Assembly (NCBI GenBank): GCA_030148625.1
Contig: JASBTC010000459.1
Location: 1-13,255, forward strand
Reading direction: 5' to 3'
Length of the DNA: 13,255 nt
From: Sphingobium sp.
Lineage (GTDB): Bacteria > Pseudomonadota > Alphaproteobacteria > Sphingomonadales > Sphingomonadaceae
This document shows positions 11,596 through 13,255 of this stretch, piece after piece (within the stretch, counting starts at the first letter, position 1; every line of letters starts with the position of its first letter). The notes under the pieces were generated by a model. The model searched no databases. It was given only the letters and a program-made list of their open reading frames with translations, and was not told where the DNA came from. The translations under genes and the position numbers were made by a program.

Positions 11596-13255
11596 ATGTC
11601 GTTTGCTTACAAGAATCCGGCCAATGTGATCGATGCCGACAATCCCCTGTTTGAGCTCGACGGCGCGAGTTCGGTCGTTTCGGCCGATGTTGGCGGCACC
11701 ACCTATGTCTTCGTTGCCGGGGCGGACGACAACGGCATCAGCGTCTTCAGCCTGGCGCGGAACGGCACGCTGGCCAATGTCGCGAATGTCGACGACACGG
11801 TGGGCGTCAATCTCGGCGCCGCGACGGGGCTTTCGACCGCCATGGTCGACGGCAACACCTATTTGTTCGTCGCCGGTACGTCCGAGAACGGCATCAGCGC
11901 ATTTCGTGTCGGTACCGACGGATCGCTGACCAATGTCGCCAATGTCGTCGATGACGGCACGCTCCGGCTAACCGGCGTCACCGATACCGCCACGATCACC
12001 GTCGGCGGCAACACCTATCTGTTCGCGGCGGGGGCCGGCGACAACGGCGTCAGCGGCTTCCGCGTCGCCGGCAACGGTGCGCTCACCAATACCCTCAACG
12101 TCGCCGATACCGACAATGTCGCCTATGAACTGGGTGGCGTGTCGACGCTCGCGACCGTCACGATCGGCGGCAACAGCTTCCTGATCGCGGGCGGCAACGC
12201 GGACGATGGCGTCAGCGTCTTCCAGGTTTCGGCGGCGGGCGCGCTGACCCATGCCGGCAGCGTGACGGACAATCCCACGCTCAACCTGGACGGTGTCAGC
12301 GACATCACCACGGCGGTCGTCGACGGCGTCACCTATGTCTTCGTCGCCGGCTCCGGCGATTCCGGCGTCAGCGTGTTCTCGATGAGCAGCGCGGGCGTGC
12401 TGACCAATGTCGACAATGTCGGCGACATCGGAGGGATCTGGCTGCAGGGGGCGGACAGCGTCAGCGTCGTGACGTTCGGCGACACCAGCTATCTTGCCGT
12501 CAGCGGCCCCGAGGTCGTCAGCGGCTCCAGCGGCGCCAGCCTGTTCCGCATCAACGCCGGCGGTACGCTGACCTTCTTCGATAATATCATGGACACCACG
12601 ACGCGCGTCCTGGCGGGGGGAGCGACGCTGGGAACGGTCAGCGTGCACGGCGCCAATTATCTGCTTGCCGCCGGCGCCGACGAAGATGGCCTCAGCGTAT
12701 TCGGCGCCCAGCCGACCGGCCAGCTCTATTTCCTGACCCAGGGCACCCCCGGCGACACACGGCTGAGCTATATCAACAATGACGGCAGCAATCCGACCAT
12801 CATCGTCGACAACAGCTCCGCGCTCAACCTGATCACGAGCACGCCGCAGCAGATCGGTGCCGATACCGCGGCAGGATTCTATTTCGCGATCGTCAACGGC
12901 GGCAATGACGGTACCAGTGCCAGGCTGGTGCGTGGTTCGTTGACCGGTGGTCCGGTGACGACACTGGTGAATTTCGACGGTGCGGACAATGTCTTCGGAC
13001 TGGCGGATCCCGACGATCCGTTTTCAAGCGACGACGAAATCGTCAATGCGCTTTATGTCGATGTCTTTACGCACACTATTTATGTCGGCGTTCAAGATGC
13101 TAGCGGCGATGCCAGTCTGACTGGAATCAGGAAGTATACTTATGATCCGTCGACCGGCGGGGTTACCGATAACGGCTTCATCGTCGAGGCCGATATCGAG
13201 ACCAACAAGCCCATCGATGTCGATCATGGTGTCGACACGCTCAACGTACGCGACT
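11596..13255 (+). CDS. large beta-propeller repeat protein, N-terminal 553 residues (cut by window edge)
   Basis: Opens with MSFAYKNPANVIDADN and has no signal peptide; GGTGGAAG lies just upstream. The frame is open to the window edge. Residues of about 21-376 are seven tandem repeats of 52-56 aa, most simply a seven-bladed beta-propeller. Residues of about 377-553 switch to a different repeat style (QLYFLTQGTPGDTRLSYINN, then GFYFAIVNGGNDG), which may be a second propeller. The visible part is Asp/Gly/Thr/Asn-rich with only three Lys and no Cys, as in calcium-binding RTX-type proteins sent out by type I secretion, whose signal is C-terminal. That would explain the missing N-terminal signal, but the C-terminus is not in view. 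The likely role is a surface adhesin or extracellular enzyme (inference). Codons near 13025-13150 are less GC-rich than elsewhere in the gene. Confidence 0.85.
   Translation, partial: MSFAYKNPANVIDADNPLFELDGASSVVSADVGGTTYVFVAGADDNGISVFSLARNGTLANVANVDDTVGVNLGAATGLSTAMVDGNTYLFVAGTSENGISAFRVGTDGSLTNVANVVDDGTLRLTGVTDTATITVGGNTYLFAAGAGDNGVSGFRVAGNGALTNTLNVADTDNVAYELGGVSTLATVTIGGNSFLIAGGNADDGVSVFQVSAAGALTHAGSVTDNPTLNLDGVSDITTAVVDGVTYVFVAGSGDSGVSVFSMSSAGVLTNVDNVGDIGGIWLQGADSVSVVTFGDTSYLAVSGPEVVSGSSGASLFRINAGGTLTFFDNIMDTTTRVLAGGATLGTVSVHGANYLLAAGADEDGLSVFGAQPTGQLYFLTQGTPGDTRLSYINNDGSNPTIIVDNSSALNLITSTPQQIGADTAAGFYFAIVNGGNDGTSARLVRGSLTGGPVTTLVNFDGADNVFGLADPDDPFSSDDEIVNALYVDVFTHTIYVGVQDASGDASLTGIRKYTYDPSTGGVTDNGFIVEADIETNKPIDVDHGVDTLNVRD
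11656..12723 (+). repeat. seven tandem protein repeats (52-56 codons each)
   Basis: Repeats begin near residues 21, 73, 125, 179, 231, 283 and 339, giving periods of 52, 52, 54, 52, 52 and 56. The consensus is LxG, then a strand VxGxTYLFVAG, then DNGxSVFxV, then GxLTNVxNVxD. The aligned aromatic positions are Y37, Y89, Y141, F195, Y247, Y299 and Y355. The sixth repeat has a 4-residue insertion (VVSGSSGAS). At DNA level only short runs are shared (for example CTGACCAATGTC), so the repeats are old or diversified. Confidence 0.85.

Noticed and set aside
11328..11597. Small frames (minus 11328-11597; plus 55 codons at 11357-11523) before the repeat protein gene
   Set aside because: No ribosome binding site and no familiar sequence; the minus frame overlaps the start of the repeat protein gene.
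11968..12648. 226-codon minus-strand frame within the repeat protein gene
   Set aside because: It is periodic only because the sense strand is repetitive; Asp/Ala/Arg-rich shadow.
11656..12723. Tandem repeats considered as a CRISPR-like or DNA-level satellite array
   Set aside because: The periodicity is at protein level (52-56 codons) with diverged DNA in one continuous reading frame; there are no identical direct repeats with unique spacers.

Overview
The window is high-GC alphaproteobacterial DNA, most likely from a sphingomonad (Sphingomonas or a relative). This rests on overall gene style (Tat- and Sec-exported peptidases, GC-ending codons, many starts with weak Shine-Dalgarno signals) and on recalled resemblance of the protein families. 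It is an inference; there is no rRNA or other phylogenetic marker here.

Left part (1-6704): a peptide/D-amino-acid utilisation locus. A Tat-exported amidohydrolase (minus strand, cut by the window edge) diverges from an RpiR/SIS-type regulator. After a long non-coding gap comes a co-directional run: a possible 33-codon leader ORF, a DUF1611/DgcN-type protein, a secreted S9 (DPP-IV-like) peptidase and a Tat-exported M19 'membrane dipeptidase'. The exported enzymes would cleave peptides in the periplasm, and DgcN would process a D-amino acid (known members N-acetylate D-glutamate) in the cytosol. A 17-bp inverted repeat in the divergent intergenic region shares a 9-mer with the sequence next to the putative -35 box of the dgcN operon, so one regulator may control both sides. 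The region also holds a roughly 100-nt hairpin (1716-1815) and a 38-bp perfect palindrome inside the M19 signal-peptide coding region (5637-5674).

Middle part (6706-9896): a hairpin separates the M19 gene from a convergent LprI/DUF1311-like lipoprotein gene. A gap of about 600 bp follows with no convincing protein gene but a good minus-strand intrinsic terminator, so an unannotated small transcript is possible. Then come a MOSC-domain gene overlapping a pyridoxal kinase gene (ATGA) and a GFA/CENP-V-type zinc protein gene.

Right part (9905-13255): an arginase/agmatinase-family gene (minus strand, convergent with the GFA gene) diverges from a stand-alone MEKHLA-domain gene. The window ends inside a large gene with no signal peptide. 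Its N-terminal part is seven tandem repeats of 52-56 residues, most simply a seven-bladed beta-propeller at the start of a large type I-secreted surface or extracellular protein.

No rRNA, tRNA, CRISPR array or insertion sequence was recognised.
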